Shown piece after piece: positions 34,132 to 46,645 of a stretch of 64,000 nucleotides of DNA. A model generated the notes under the pieces. The model had not been told where the DNA came from. It ran no database searches and saw nothing but the letters and a program-made list of their open reading frames with translations. Positions within the stretch are counted from its first letter, which is position 1. Each line of letters starts with the position of its first letter. The position numbers and the translations under genes are program-made. The stretch comes from Hygrophila difformis (Eukaryota > Streptophyta > Magnoliopsida > Lamiales > Acanthaceae): assembly GCA_030278955.1 (NCBI GenBank), contig JAOANR010000015.1:17097917-17161916 (forward strand). Direction: 5' to 3'.

Positions 34132-35509
34132 TCAGATCAGATCATCAGGAGGGACATATTGATCACCTAACGTCTCAGACATGAAGTGCTCAAGTCTGGA
34201 AGAGAGGCGTGCAAGCTGTGTCTGTGTACCATCCTCCTTCTGCTTCATCTCGGCTCTAAGCTGATGAATCTCATAAGTCATCTTATTCAGTGCCATTACC
34301 GCAGGATCTACACTAGTACCAGATGTACTAGGTATATCAGGATGAGTAGGTGTCCTACGAGGTGAAGTCGGGTAAGCTAGTTCTGCACATCTCACTCCAG
34401 GAGTATGGAAGAATCTCTTGAAAGAAATAGGAGGTTTCCTCTTCAAATCACGATCATAAACTCCTAAATCCACTCCAGCTCTCTTACATAGCTCCCAAAT
34501 AAGTGCTGGAAACCCGAGTGTAGATCTAGCTGCATCAGATCCCATTCACCAATATCAATTGGTAATCCATTCTTCACACAATATACAAAATACAACTCCT
34601 CTGCATTAAGCTGGGCCGTGTGTGAAGTATGATAAATCTTATGCTTGTAGAGCAAATAGAACTGGTACAGTGGAGCGTCCATCAAGGTAGCTGTGACTCG
34701 CTCATTATTCGAATTCTCAATATAAGCAACTTTCTTTTACATCTCAAACATCTCCTTCAGTATCTTCTTTTCTCCTTTCCTCTTTCTTCAGAATACACAG
34801 GATCATAGAAATTATTTTTCCTTATAGCATGACAAGAAACATCATTGGTTTCATAGAGCCGGTTGATTGTGGCAAGATCATATGGCACAGGCACTCTCCG
34901 AATCCATGAAGTAAAGGGTTCAAACCGAGCATTGGCCAAAAATTGCCTAGTAAGCTCCCATGAATATGTACCATCTGGGTGCTCAGCAAATTTCATCCAT
35001 CCTCGAGTTCTTATAGCATCATGAACCATAACTCGATTCATGTCCTCTTCAGTAAACCCTTTGTCTTGAATAATCCACTTTTCCACCATATCTTTATAAT
35101 AGGAATATGCTTGCTGATTTATGAACACTGCTGGATTGAAGGTTTCTCCAGTTAATTTCTTCAAGGGAGTTGTATCATCCTTCCTATTATGACTCATTTT
35201 CTTTGCTTGAGCACCAGATGAATGTTCGGTCCCTTCTGGAGAAATTCCTTCTTGAGAATCAGCTACGTCCCCTTCCGGTGGTGGATCATCATCTTCCTGT
35301 TGAGTGGAATAAAATGGAACTTCTTCTTCCTCCACAGAATCAGCAACCAGGATATCATTAGTAACGTGATCTTCATTATTGACAGCAGTAGGCTCCGGTT
35401 CAGGCTCCCTAATAACAAGTGGCTGTGCTGGAGGAAGCTCCTTGGCTTTCTGTTTCTTTCCAGCATTGTTTCTCTTGTTCCCTTGGGTTGATTTCCTCTT
35501 AGGTCTCAT
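34132..35509 (-). pseudogene. Putative plant transposon protein (PF20167-like), frameshifted
   Basis: Starts at the minus-strand ATG (35509), with a Lys-rich N-terminus (MRPKRKSTQG) and an acidic linker. The conserved core follows: KGFTEEDMNRV, RGWMKFAEHPDGTYSWELTR then RVPVPYDLATINRLYE. Two frame changes (near 34757-34690 and near 34540) split the rest, which continues with MMDAPLYQFYLLYKHKI and a C-terminal coiled region. The family is common in plant retroelement-rich DNA. Its molecular role is unknown to me; a Gag-like or element-encoded accessory role is speculation. The ORF lies between a GGCGCC array upstream and the polypurine tract at 32569. The parallel copy is at 46646-48168. Confidence 0.72.
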
Positions 35510-35794
35510 AATTACTGAATTTATAGTGATTTGGAAGATGAAAACTGATATTAGGACGCAAATTAGGATTATGAAGGTAGAATACAGACTGATTGAATGA
35601 GATTGAGAAGGAGAGACCGATCGGTCCTCTCTTTTTAAAGAGTGAAAATTTTGATTTTGTGGGGATATGGAGAAATTATTTGAATCTAAGTCCAAATATA
35701 CACTAAATATATGATTTGGAGTTAGTATAATGTTGTTTTGGACTTTAAAAATCGATTGAATATGATTTGAATATTTGGATTCGCGGATTTTTTC

Positions 35795-36140
35795 AAAAAT
35801 TCGCGTCAGAGGCGCCAAGGCGGCGCTCGGAAGCTGATTTACGCGCCACACAGTGTGTGCAGCGCATTCTAGAGAAAAATTAAATCCATTGCGCCAAAAG
35901 TGGCGCTGGAAGATGGATTTGGGCACTGCACAGTTGATGCGGCGTATCCTGAAGCAACGTGGAAAATTCCCAATTTTGCGGCGCCAGATGTGGCGCTGAA
36001 GGGCAATTGTAGGCGCCGCATAGTTGATGCGACGCATTCTGGGAAAAATTTGAAAAATCCTCTAAGTTTCCAGGCGCCAGTGTGGCGCTGGAAGGCCATT
36101 TTGGGCGCCACACAGTATGCGTGGCGCATCCTGAGCAAAT
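35795..36140. repeat. GGCGCC/GTGGCGC minisatellite, 4 units, upstream of ORF
   Basis: Four units of about 87-92 bp, each with GGCGCCA..GTGGCGCTGGAAG..GGGCGCC(A/G)CACAGT..GTGGCGCATCCTGA, so each has several self-complementary GGCGCC/GTGGCGC points. It lies about 300 bp upstream (minus sense) of the PF20167-like ATG. The long minus frame running through it is repeat translation, not an N-terminal extension. Confidence 0.78.
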
Positions 36141-36605
36141 TCGGGAAGAAAGTATTTTTCCTAAGTTTGTCCCAACGATATCCAACATCTTCATATCATT
36201 CAACAGTACCAATCTCACCTCTTCTACATCTCAATCATGTCCAAATACACTTCATTAATCTATTCAACACTTCAAAACGACTCAATTCCACATGACATCG
36301 GTAAGAGCTATTTTATTGAATTTAAAAGCAACTACTAACATTATAAGCTAAATAAGAACTTTTATTCCATTTTAAACTTCAAAACACTTAAAACCAAATG
36401 AAAGACATAGTTAAATCCATAGAATAGTAGTAATAAAGTTTTGTAGCAATAACAATCTAAAAAGAAACCAACTACAATGTAGCAAAATGAAGACAACAAA
36501 GACAAATCCATAGGCCTATCAATACATGTCATCTACTAAACTCAAGGCCTAACCATCACTCATCACTTAATCAGAATCATCGTCCTCATCATCCTCATTA
36601 TCTCC
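36141..36605 (-). other. 3' remainder of the split minus-strand transposon-protein region
   Basis: AT-rich. Near 36566-36605 the minus strand encodes an acidic Asp/Glu run ending in a stop, and it continues directly from 46382 once element I is removed. Otherwise there is no gene. Confidence 0.5.
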
Positions 36606-36610
36606 CACTT

Positions 36611-39500
36611 TGCACCCCGGTTTTTGGTAACCCAGGGCGGGATGTCACCGCCACACCTCCCTAGCAAGATACGACTTCCTCGAGCTTGCTAGAGAGATGC
36701 AAGGCTATGGTTTCAGTGTTTAAAACATTTGAGTAATTAAAAGCCCATTGTATATAACTTGAAACTAATAAGTAGTTGCAGTGGAAAAATAATATTTAAG
36801 TATAATTATGAATGTTGCGGAAATGTAAATACTGGGCCAACATGGCCAAAACACGGGTTAACCGTTCATGCAATGTACTACGAATAGAATTTAAATAATT
36901 AAAATAATGTTTATTTTCCCAAATGTGCCCATGTATGCATGTGATCATGCAAATTCCTCATACTCTGAAAGAAAAAGGGAAATAGTTTGGGTCAGCAAAA
37001 CGAGCTGAGTAAGTTAACACCTAACATGATTAAGGGGTTTCAAAGCCATTAATTTAATTTAAATAAAAACATGCTACTAGATAATAAATAATCTAATTTA
37101 ATTAAATAAATAACAACTTGCATAATTTAACAACATGGATTCTAGTCAATCATGCTCACAATATAATTTAAATAAAGGCAATAAATGATAAAACAATAAA
37201 TAAAGTCTTTTAATTATCCCCAATTACTCAAAGATCATGTATCTCAAGTTTTTCTCGATTGCATTGCAATCTCTACAGTTTTTCAAGTAGCCTTGGCCTA
37301 AGCCAAATCCGCCATACCCAGTACCACTCCGGAGCCTCGGGAAACCCATACGGATACTCCCGAGAGTGTAGGCCCAAAATATATATCTCCGTTTTGGCAT
37401 AATTTCACAAATTTCAATCCCATCGTCCTAAACAGGCACGACGCAGTTAGGAGGGCACCCTACAGAGCACTCACCCCCTAATTTTAGTTTCAATCAAGTT
37501 GCAAAGGGGTTTTTCTGAAAACTTTTCATTTATTTAATTTCAAAAGAAATAACTTATTGAGTAATGAAGTCAACTATCCAAATTTAGTAAATTTCTCAAC
37601 AATATACTATTTCAGGACGCTGTTCGCTCCAAAATTATTTAAAAATCCATTTCACAACCAAAAATTCTGACATTCGAGCAGTAGCTCTTCAACACATCAA
37701 TGAAAAAGTTTCGTGTTTTAACTTTTTCGATCCGGATTAAGGAAACGGGTGAAAAGTGAGATTTTTCACAGAAATAGTATTCTGCCCGGATTTAGACGTA
37801 GCAGTTTTCAGAGATCTAATTTTTCACATATCAAATGCTTACCAAACTCAACGAAAATTTACAGGCATACTCCTAACACATTTATCTACAACTTCCGTTT
37901 AGAACTCGAGACCTAATTTCAACCGGATCAATTAAGAAAAATAGGATTAATTCAGGAACCCAACCTATCAATTTTTAGAAGTTCGAAGAAAATGCAGATT
38001 GGTTCGGTTCGAATTCGGAGGTTCAAATCTTGACGAAAAATTCTCAAATTTTACAGTGGTATTCTAAACTTATAAATCTACAATTTTTATGTTTAACACC
38101 GAGGCTAGTTTGGCCTAAATCCAATGTCAAAATAATCAGTAAGTTCGGATTATGTTTCTGTCTCTATTCCAAAATATAAATTCAAGGCAGATCTGTTCGG
38201 TGCGACTTCCGGGTATCAAACCTCCACCAACAATTATGAAAGTTTTACAGGAAGTTGATCAAGGTCTTAGGAACATATTTCATGTTTTAAGTTTTCTCGT
38301 TTAAACACTTTAAGTGGTCCGAATAAATTCAATAAAGACGCTGCGCAGGTGTAGACAGATTTTAATTAGGGTTTTTATTAGATCTATGTGTTCGGTTAAT
38401 TTTATACACCCAAAACCATAGTAAGTGATTAACTTACTTGATAGTGGATCTCCCAACTCGTCAACTTCGTAGGCGTTGCTTCCACGCTCTCCGTTCATCC
38501 TCCGAGATCCCTAGTTCTCCCTCTACGCGTCCGGATCCGGGTTTTTAGAAGGAAACGGAAGTAAGTCAGAGGCGGATCCAAGTTTGAATGGAAATTATTT
38601 ACAAGATCTTACCAACCACGACTGGAGACCTGAAGATTTTCGTCCACAAGCCTGTCCGTACTGCCTTCGTGCCTCCGACGACTCCGGGATTAGGGTTTGA
38701 TCGTATAGAGAATTTTCGAGGGGTTTGAAAAACGTTCGGGGTCGAAGGGGATGGGTTTTTATAGAGTCGAGGGTCTTAGGTTCGGCCAAATCAGTTGTGA
38801 AGAGTCTTGAGCCGAAAGGTAAGCAAGCCGAAGTCGAAAAATCCGAAATCGGGCGAGCGAATCTCACACGGCTCGTTGCTGGGAGCTGGCGCGCCCGTGG
38901 CGCGCGGAATGCTACAGCCCGCGCGGCGACCGCGCGGCCTTGGCCTGGACTTCGGTCCGGGCCGGGTCGTCCGATCCGTCGGGCCTTTTCTCCTCTCTTT
39001 CGGACTTCTATCCTCCTATGTTCTTGGGCTCCGATTTTTGGGCTAATCTTTGGGCTCCAAATTCCTATCCTAATTTTATTTGGATCTTAATTAAATTACG
39101 GGTCCGAACTATGAGTCCAATTGTTTTGGGTTATCTTGGAACTATTTATTTAATTAAATTACCTTTAACTTTAATTCTTTCTTGGATTAAATTATATTTC
39201 TTATTTATTCTTTTAGTTAATTATTCGTTTATTTATTGTATTTATTAATATAAAATTCTCGGGTATTACAGTCTACCCTCCTTAAGAATCAACTTCATCC
39301 TCGAAGTTGCGTTTCGGCTTTTCTCGAGCTAAGAGTTAGGGTCCTTTTATTTATTTTATTATTTTATGACTGAACTTAGAAGTAAAATTTCCAAGCTGCC
39401 TACGTACCCTGTGAAGGGATCAAACCATTACGTAGTTCAAAACAATTCGAATTTGTTTGTTTATTATAGAAAAAATACATGAACATTACACGGTGTGACA
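36611..39500 (-). repeat. 3' LTR of element I
   Basis: Plus-strand ends are TGCACCCCGG (normally TGTAACACCCC) and CACGGTGTGACA. It includes the alternative start TGTAATACCCGAG at about 39271 with its own polypurine-like TTAAGGAGGGTAGAC. A GC-rich 38870-38980 segment with CGCGCGG words and a pairing segment CTCGGGA / TCCCGAG (37333-37368) sit where relatives carry minisatellites. ORFs inside (38595-39248) are not genes. Confidence 0.85.
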
Positions 39501-39540
39501 TCCTCTCCCCCTTAAGCTTACAGTTATGTCCCCATAACTG
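39501..39540 (-). promoter_or_regulatory. Polypurine tract and stem-loop, element I
   Basis: Element sense: CAGTTATGGGGACATAACTG (a perfect 8-bp stem, GGGA loop), then CTTAAGGGGGAGAGGA ending at the LTR start TGTCACACCG. Confidence 0.8.
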
Positions 39541-40468
39541 TGTCGGTGTCGGTTTGGAACAGTGTTGGGTAGTGTTCTCTCATGTCCGTCTCCAATTCCC
39601 ACGTTGTTGTTTCACTTTCATGGTTCGACCAAAGAACCTTAACCATCTTTACAGTCTTATTCCTTGTTATTCTCTCCTTAACATCGAGGATCCTCACTGG
39701 GACTTCTGTATAAGTCAAATCATCATCGAGTTCAATCACTTCCGGTTGAAGTACATGTGTCGGGTCCGGCACATACTTCTTTAGTTGTGAGACATGAAAT
39801 ACATTGTGAACTCGAGCTAATTGTGGCGGTAAAGCCAGTTGGTAGGCCAAATTTCCGACTCGTTCTAGAATTTCATAAGGTCCTATGTATCGAGGACTCA
39901 ACTTTCCTCGTTTACCAAAGCGCATCACCCCCTTCATAGGTGATATCTTTAGCATGACCCTATCTCCCACTTGAAATTCTAGGTCTTGTCGTCTCACATC
40001 ATCATATCCCTTCTGACGGTCTTCAGCGGCTTTCATTTTCCCTTAGATTAATTTTATTTGTTGAGCCATATCTTCGACAAGTTGTGGTCCCACTACCACA
40101 GACTTATCGCTTTCCTCCCAACTCAACGGGCTTCGGCACCTTCGTCCATACAACGCTTCGAATGGTGCCATGCCAATGCTAGCATGGTTGCTATTGTTAC
40201 AGGAAAACTCAATTAAAAATAAATGAGTTTCCCAACTCCCCTTGAACTCCAATACACATTCTCTCAGCATGTCTTCCAGGGTTTGGATCGTTCTCTCGGT
40301 TTGTCCATCCGTCATCGGGTGGAATGCGGTGCTCATTTTGATTTGAGTACCGAGAGCTTTTAGTAACTCCGTCCAAAAGTGAGAGACAAATCTACTGTCT
40401 CTGTTAGAAATGATGTCATGTGGTACTCCATGTCGTCGTACCACATTATCGATGTAGGCTCGGGCCAG
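39524..40468 (-). pseudogene. Integrase C-terminal fragment with chromodomain
   Basis: One minus-strand frame of about 315 codons with a single stop (TAG at about 40041). It contains the second half of the integrase core: SNRDSRF (catalytic Asp) and TAFHPMTDGQTER with the downstream Glu region EDMLREC, then NVFHVSQLKKY. The C-terminal chromodomain-like block has VKVLWSNHESETTTWE and ends YPTLF. This is typical of Tekay-type chromoviruses, whose chromodomain directs insertion to methylated heterochromatin. The N-terminal zinc finger and first catalytic Asp are missing; homology stops at LARAYID (40468), next to the leader of the divergent ORF at 40960. It cannot integrate DNA. Confidence 0.9.
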
Positions 40469-40539
40469 TTATTTTGGGTAACATAAAATAAGTAAATCAT
40501 GGAAGTAATAATAACTACAAATAAATAAAATGAAATAAA

Positions 40540-40958
40540 TAAAATAAAAAATAAAAAAAACAACTTCTGCACGCCGCGCGATGGCCGCGCGGTGCGGCCG
40601 AATCCCGCGTCCGGACCGTGCGGACGCGGCAGTCCGAAAAAAAAGGGCTCGCACGGAGCGCGTCAGCCACTTCTTTCTCCTCCCATCCGAGACTACCCCC
40701 AAACTTTCTCTTAATCCAGCGATTTGCTTCCCAGTTCACTCGATTTTGACTTCATTTTCACTCACCAAGGTATGAGTCTAACCTTATGACTTGCTAATTT
40801 CAATTCCTACCCGTTAGTTTACTCGATTTTTGGGTGGATTTAGGGATTAGGGTTTAGGCGAAAAATTTGGGGGTTGGCTAGTTTTATGCCTATTTTGTAT
40901 AAATTAGCAAATGTACGTGGTAATTGACGTTATTCTTGTTGTTGTGATCATCTTGCAG
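40540..40958 (+). promoter_or_regulatory. GC-rich leader and leader intron of antisense gene
   Basis: A GC-rich stretch with GCGCGATGGCCGCGCGG (40575-40640) precedes a leader exon ending CACCAAG|GTATGAG (donor 40770). A T-rich intron ends TCTTGCAG (40958), immediately before the ATG at 40960. Element II has the same arrangement with a longer intron (56598-57219). Confidence 0.65.
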
Positions 40959-40959
40959 G

Positions 40960-42307
40960 ATGTTGCTCTTCATGTGGTTTGTTTTGGCGCCTCTCATGTG
41001 CCCTCCGAGGCCCAAGAGACGAGCTACTCAGCGCGATGCGGCTGGCCCTAGCACTGCTGCTCCGGTGATGCCGGATGTTAATGACAACGAGTCTGAGGAG
41101 GGCGAGGAGCGGGTCCGAGACTCAGGGGTCTCCCTGACGAGGAGCGGGTCCGAGACTCAGGGGTCTCCCTGACGAGGAGCATCCTCGCGGGCACGATAGA
41201 CATCGGTACGCGACGATGGCCTCTCAGGAGTTCTATTTCGACGAGCTTCATCGGAACAGGGCTTATGTTCCGAAGAGAGGCATGCATCCTCATCATGTGG
41301 ACGATGACAGGGTCAGTGCGGTTTTGGACCATCTTCAGTGGACCGGACTAGCGCGCAATCCCGAGGGCATTGCTTCCGGTTATCTAGCCATGGAGGTCAT
41401 TACCAACATTGGCGGTCTTGGGGAGCACAGCGACTTGTCTCGCGTCTGGGTTCGTGGTCACTACCTGGACTTCAGTGCTCGGGCAATCAATCTCTTTTTC
41501 GGCCTACTTGACGATAGCGTATTCCAGCCACAGCCTGAGGGCCGTATACTTGCTCCTGCGTGGGGCGTCTTGTGCACCGAGGTACCACCGCGGACCGAGC
41601 ACGAGCATGAGCTTCGGTTGACGATGATGGACACTCCTTGGCGTGCACTCACCCAGATATGGCTAGGACGCGTCCGGCCAATTACCCGGAGTCACATCGT
41701 CCTAGATCATGTTTACGAGACCATTCTCTTCATCGCCCGGGGTGGTAGGGTGGATGTAGGAGCTTGCATTGAGGACAATCTGAGGGGTATGCGGCGAGGG
41801 CAAGGGAGTAGGGTGATCACCCATGTCCATCTCATCTGTGGTTTATGCGCGGCGCAGGGGATCCGTACGACACAAGAGACAGATCCTTACGAGTTAGATG
41901 CAGGTGACTACTACCGTGTCCCGACCTACACCGCTCGACGCAACGCCTTGCGGCGCGGGGCGCCTCGGGCTGTACTCCGCCCGCAGCCCGATGATGGTGG
42001 TTTGATCCTAGTTGTTCCCTTAGAGCAACCACCTCTACCTCCACCTCCCGTGGTTCCACCGCAGGGTCAGGAGATGACACAGATGCTTCAGATGATGCAG
42101 GGTATGCAGCTTAGTATAGATGTTGGGTTCGCAGCCGGGCAGGCTCGTTACGATGCCTTGGATGCCCGGATGGATCTTTACCAGGCTTGTGTGGATACGA
42201 TCACCACGAGACAGCTGGAGCAGCAGGCCACCATGACCGACATGTATGCCTACATGCGTCAGATGGACGAGTATGTGCGTCGACAGTTGCCGCCTCCCGA
42301 TCAGTGA
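40960..42307 (+). pseudogene. Antisense PF20167-like gene of element I, frameshifted
   Basis: Begins ATGTTGCTCTT, followed by PPRPKRRA and an acidic stretch. A 35-bp direct duplication (41104-41138 repeated at 41139-41173) throws the reading frame out. From 41216 it is open for 363 codons: EFYFDELHRNRAY, EGIASGYLAMEVITNIGG, VRGHYLDFSARAINLFFGL, a Pro-rich hinge, then a Gln/Met-rich coiled-coil C-terminus. The VRG-x5-SxxxIN-x-FFGL pattern is the hallmark by which I assign it to the putative plant transposon protein group; the match is motif-level only. It runs opposite to the retroelement and head-to-head with the integrase fragment. Function is unknown. Apart from the duplication it looks well kept. 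Confidence 0.75.
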
Positions 42308-43330
42308 TCTTATGCTTCCCTTTGCATTTTCATCTAGACTAGTGCTAAGGATAGTTGGTTTAGTAGTTCTTTATGGTGTTGTAGGATGGAAATTTTTACC
42401 CGCTGTGATTTGGTGTATGATTTCGTTGTGCTCTCTTAATGGTTACCATTTGGTTATCTGTTTTAATTGTTGTTTCGGAAAAAAGTTGTGGTTGAATCAT
42501 TCTGACCTAGTTTATGATTTCCATTTTTTTTTCAAACCATCAAATTATTTGGGGTTTAGAGAGTTTCAAATAAATGAATAAAAGGATCGAACTTGTATTT
42601 TATTCCTTAAGAGAAATTTTGATACAATTAATAAGATGTACAAAATAGATGTGCTACCTAAGACAGAATATCTAGAAGGTCTATGCTCCCTCTAGCAGAG
42701 TAGCGGGGTCTCCTATTGGGTCCTCCTCATCATAGACTTGGCCGGTGCCCAAAGGTCCATAAAACACTGGGGGCGGTGGATTGACACCTTCCGGAGTTAG
42801 GCTTCGTGGTCCCATCAAATGGTTCTCCACGGGACTTAGGTTTGGGCTTGGGCTCGCCTGCTGATGAACCATGTGAGGCCAGAGTCCAAGGGTTCCATAG
42901 GGCCCACGGACCAAGTAGCTTGGGTAATTATTGGCTTCGGGAGTTGGAGTTTGTGATCCACTGGGCTCGGCCCAATGCTCAGCTACAGGGCCCACGGACC
43001 AAGTTAAAACAACGTCGCTTCTAAGTTATCTAAGGTATAGAAAATGCAGTATGCACATGCAAATGCTGATCCCCAAAAATAAATTAATGCACTATTTTTC
43101 CCATGGGCTTTTAAAATAAAATCTACCCCATGTGGACTAAAAATAATAGGAGTACGATTTGGCCTCTATATTGGTCCAAAGAATAATAATTGGGTTTTAA
43201 TAAAAAAAATATGGGGATTGGGCTTAAAAAAAATTGAGGTTTTAAAAATAATCTTTTGGGCTAAGAAAAATAATAACTTGGGCTAGGAAATAATAATCCG
43301 GGTTTTTCTAAAAATAATAGTGTACACTAA
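42308..43330 (-). other. Non-coding part of element I, Pro-rich minus ORF
   Basis: A 104-codon minus-strand frame (42681-42995) is rich in Pro and Gly, and it could be a decayed 5' coding remnant or chance. I recognise no motif. The rest is AT-rich, with words such as TTGGGCT repeated as in element II (57630-57710). Confidence 0.4.
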
Positions 43331-43331
43331 A

Positions 43332-43419
<88 letters not shown>
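43331..43419. repeat. (AAT)n microsatellite
   Basis: About 30 uninterrupted AAT units near the PBS end of element I. Element II has only short AAT runs at the same place. The poly-Leu minus frame here is an artefact. Confidence 0.95.
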
Positions 43420-43464
43420 GTTTAAAATAATAATGGTTTAAAAATAATAGTTTAAAAATATACG

Positions 43465-43477
43465 GGCTCTGATACCA
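43465..43477 (-). promoter_or_regulatory. Primer-binding site of element I
   Basis: Element sense TGGTATCAGAGCC, complementary to the initiator tRNA-Met 3' end, three bases inside the 5' LTR end (GTGTTACA-AGT-TGG). Confidence 0.85.
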
Positions 43478-43480
43478 ACT

Positions 43481-46376
43481 TGTAACACCCCGATTTTTGG
43501 TAACCCAGATCGGGATGTCACCGCCACACCTCCCTAGCAAGACACGACTTCCTCGAGCTTGCTAGAGAGATGCAAGGCTATGGTTTCAGTGTTTAAAACA
43601 TTTGAGTAATTAAAAGCCCATCGTATATAACTTGAAACTAATAAGTAGTTGCAGCGGAAAAATAATATCTAAGTATAATTATGTGTAACGCAGCGGAATG
43701 TAAATACTGGGCCAATATGGCCAAAATACGGGTTAAACAGGCTCTTTCATGCAATGTACTACGAATAGAATTTAAATAATTAAAATAATGTTTATTTTCC
43801 CGATTGTGCCCATGTATGCATGTGATCATGCAAATTACTCATACTCTGAAAGAAAAAAAGAAATGGTTTGGGTCAGCAAAACGAGCTGAGTTAACACCTA
43901 ACATGATTAAGGGGTTTCAAAGCTATTAATTTAATTTAAATAAAAACATGCTACTAGATAATAAATAATCTAATTTAATTAAATAAATAACAACTTGCAT
44001 AATTTAACAACATGGATTTTAGTCAATCATGCTCATAATATAATTTAAATAAAGGCAATAAATGATAAAGCAATAAATAAAGTCTTTTAATTATGCCCAA
44101 TTACTCCAAGATCATGTATCTCAAGTTTTTCTCAATTGCATTACAATCTCTACAGTTTTTCAAGTAGCCTTGGCCTAAGCCAAATCCGCCATACCCAGTA
44201 CCACTCCGGAGCTGCAGGAAACCCATACGGATACTCCCGAGAGTGTAGGCCCAAAATATATATCTCGCCGTTTTGGCATAATTTCACAAATTTCAATCCC
44301 ATCGTCCTAAACAGGCACGACGCAGTTAAGAGGGCACCCTGCAGAGCACTCACCCCCTGATTTTAGTTTCAATCAAGTTGCAAAGGGGATTTTCTGAAAA
44401 CGTTTCGGTTATTTAATTTCAAAAGAACTAACTTATTGAGTAATGAAGTCAACTATCCAAATTTAGTAAATTTCTCAACAATATACTATTTCAGGATGTT
44501 GTTCGCTCCAAAATTATTTAAAAATACATTTCACAACAAAAAATTCTGAAATTCGAGCGGTAGCTCGCCAACGCATCAACGAACAAGTTTCGTGTTTTAA
44601 ATTTTTTAATCCGGATTAATGAAATGAGTCAAAAGTGATATTTTTCAGAGAAATAGTGTTCTGCCCGGATTCAGACGTAGCAGTTTTCAGAGATTTAATT
44701 TTTCACATATCAAATGCTACCAAACTCGACGAAAATTTACATACTCCTAACAAATTTATCTACAACTTCCGTTTAGAACTCGAGACCTAATTTCAACCGG
44801 ATCAATTAAGAAAAATCAGATTAAGTTCAGGAACCCAACCTGTCAATTTTTAGAAGTTCGAAGAAAACGCAGATTGGTTCGGTTCGAATTCGAAGGTTCA
44901 AATCTTGACGAAAAATTCTCAAATTTTACAGTGGTATTCTAAACTTATAGATCTACAATTTCTATGTTTAACACCGAGCCTAGTTCGGCCTAAATCCAAT
45001 GTCAAAATAATCAGTAAGTTCGGATTATGTTTCTGTCTCTATTCCAAAATCTAAATTCAAGGCAGGTCTGTTCGGTGCGACTTCCGGGTATCAAACATCC
45101 ACCAACAATTATTAAATTTTTACAGGAAGTAGATCAAGGTCTTAGGAACATATTTCATGTTTTAAGTTTTCTCATTTAAACAATTTAAGTGGTCCGAATA
45201 AATTCAATAATAATGCTGCGCCGATGTAGACTGATTTTAATTAGGGTTTTATTAGGTCTATGTGTTCGGTTAATTTTATACACCCAAAACCATAGTAAGT
45301 GATTAACTTACTTGATAGTGGATCTCCCGACTCGTCAACTACGTAGGCGATGCTTCCACGCTCTCCGTTCGTCCTCCGAGATCCCTCGTTCTCCCTCTAC
45401 GCGTCCGGATCCGGGTTTTTAGAAGGAAACGGAAGTAAGTCAGAGGCGGATCCGAGTTTGAATGGAAATTATTTACAAGATCTTACCAACCACGACTGGA
45501 GACCTGAAGATTTTCGTCCACAAGCCTGTCCGTACTGCCTTCGTGCCTCCGACGACTCCGGGATTAGGGTTTGATCGTATAGAGAATTTTCGAGGGGTTT
45601 GGAAAACGTTCGGGGTCGAAGGGGATGGGTTTTTATAGAGTCGAGGGTCTTAGGGTTCGGCCAAATCAGTTGTGAAGAGTCTTGAGCCGAAAGGTAAGCA
45701 TGCCGAAGTCGAAAAATCCGAAATCGGGCGAGCGAATCACGCACGGCTCGTTGCTGGGAGCTGGCGCGCCCGTGGCGCGCGGAATGCTACGCCCCGCGCG
45801 GGCGACCGCGCGGCCTTGGCCTGGACTTCGGTCCGGGCCGGGTCGTGCGATCCGTCGGGCCTTTTTTCCTCTCTTTCGGACTTCTATCCTCCTATGTTCA
45901 TGGGCTCCGATTTTCGGGCTAATCTTTGGGCTCCAAATTCCTATCCTAATTTTATTTAGATCTTAATTAAATTACGGATCCGAACTATGAGTCCAATTGT
46001 TTTGGGTTATCTTGGAACTATTTATTTAATTAAATTACCTTTAACTTTAGTTTTTTCTTGGATTAAATTCTATTTCTTATTTATTCTTTTAATTAATTAT
46101 TCATTTATTTATTGTATTTATTAATATAAAATTCTCGGGTATTACAGTCTATCCTCCTTAAGAATCAACTTCGTACTCGAAGTTGCGTTTCGGCTTTTCT
46201 CGAGCTAAGTGTTAGGGTCCTTTTATTTATTTTATTATTTTCTGAATGAACTCAGAAGTAAAATTTCCAATTTGCCTACGTACCCTGTGAAGAGATCGAG
46301 CCATTACATAGTTCAAAACAATTCGAATTTGTTTGTTTATTACAGACAAAATACATGGAAATTACACGGTGTGACA
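43481..46376 (-). repeat. 5' LTR of element I
   Basis: Plus-strand ends are TGTAACACCCCG and CACGGTGTGACA, followed by target duplication CACTT. It matches the 3' LTR along its full length with scattered substitutions and small indels, for example loss of the CTCGGGA arm (GCTGCAGGA here). Confidence 0.88.
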
Positions 46377-46381
46377 CACTT

Positions 46382-46645
46382 CTTCCGACTCATCCCCAGC
46401 AGCATCATCCTCCTAACCATCACCGGATCCCACATAATCCTCATCATCGTCCTCATCATCCACAGAAGGTGTCTGAGGGGCAATGTACCTCTGTCCCAAG
46501 CTCTGGGACATAAAGTACTCCAGTCGGGCGGCGTGGTAGGCCTGGGCTCGTGCCATCTTGGCCATCTGATCAGTCATGAAATGGTGCCTCTGAGCTGCTA
46601 GTCTAGCATGCTCATTTACAGTGTTCAGCAGGTTTTATTGGTTCA
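46382..46645 (-). other. Acidic tail region of the split transposon-protein ORF
   Basis: The minus strand has runs of GAT/GAG/GAC codons with an in-frame TAG, continuing toward the insertion site of element I. It joins 36605 on removal of the element. Confidence 0.5.

Larger units (their letters stand above)
36611..46376 (-). mobile_element. Element I: non-autonomous chromovirus with antisense gene
   Basis: Flanked by the perfect 5-bp target duplication CACTT (36606-36610 and 46377-46381). 3' LTR 36611-39500, 5' LTR 43481-46376 (both about 2.9 kb, few differences), PBS 43465-43477, polypurine tract 39501-39516. In element sense the order is 5' LTR, PBS, non-coding region, an antisense ORF (plus strand 40960-42307), the C-terminal part of integrase with chromodomain (40468-39524), and 3' LTR. 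Gag, protease, RT and RNase H are absent, so movement would need proteins from a relative. It is inserted in the acidic tail region of the PF20167-like ORF at 46646-48168. Confidence 0.9.

Noticed and set aside
34757..36037. 426-codon frame as one protein
   Set aside because: The N-terminal part before the ATG at 35509 is translation of the GGCGCC minisatellite; only the later part has family motifs.
43283..43540. Poly-leucine membrane protein
   Set aside because: Translation of the (AAT)n microsatellite on the minus strand.
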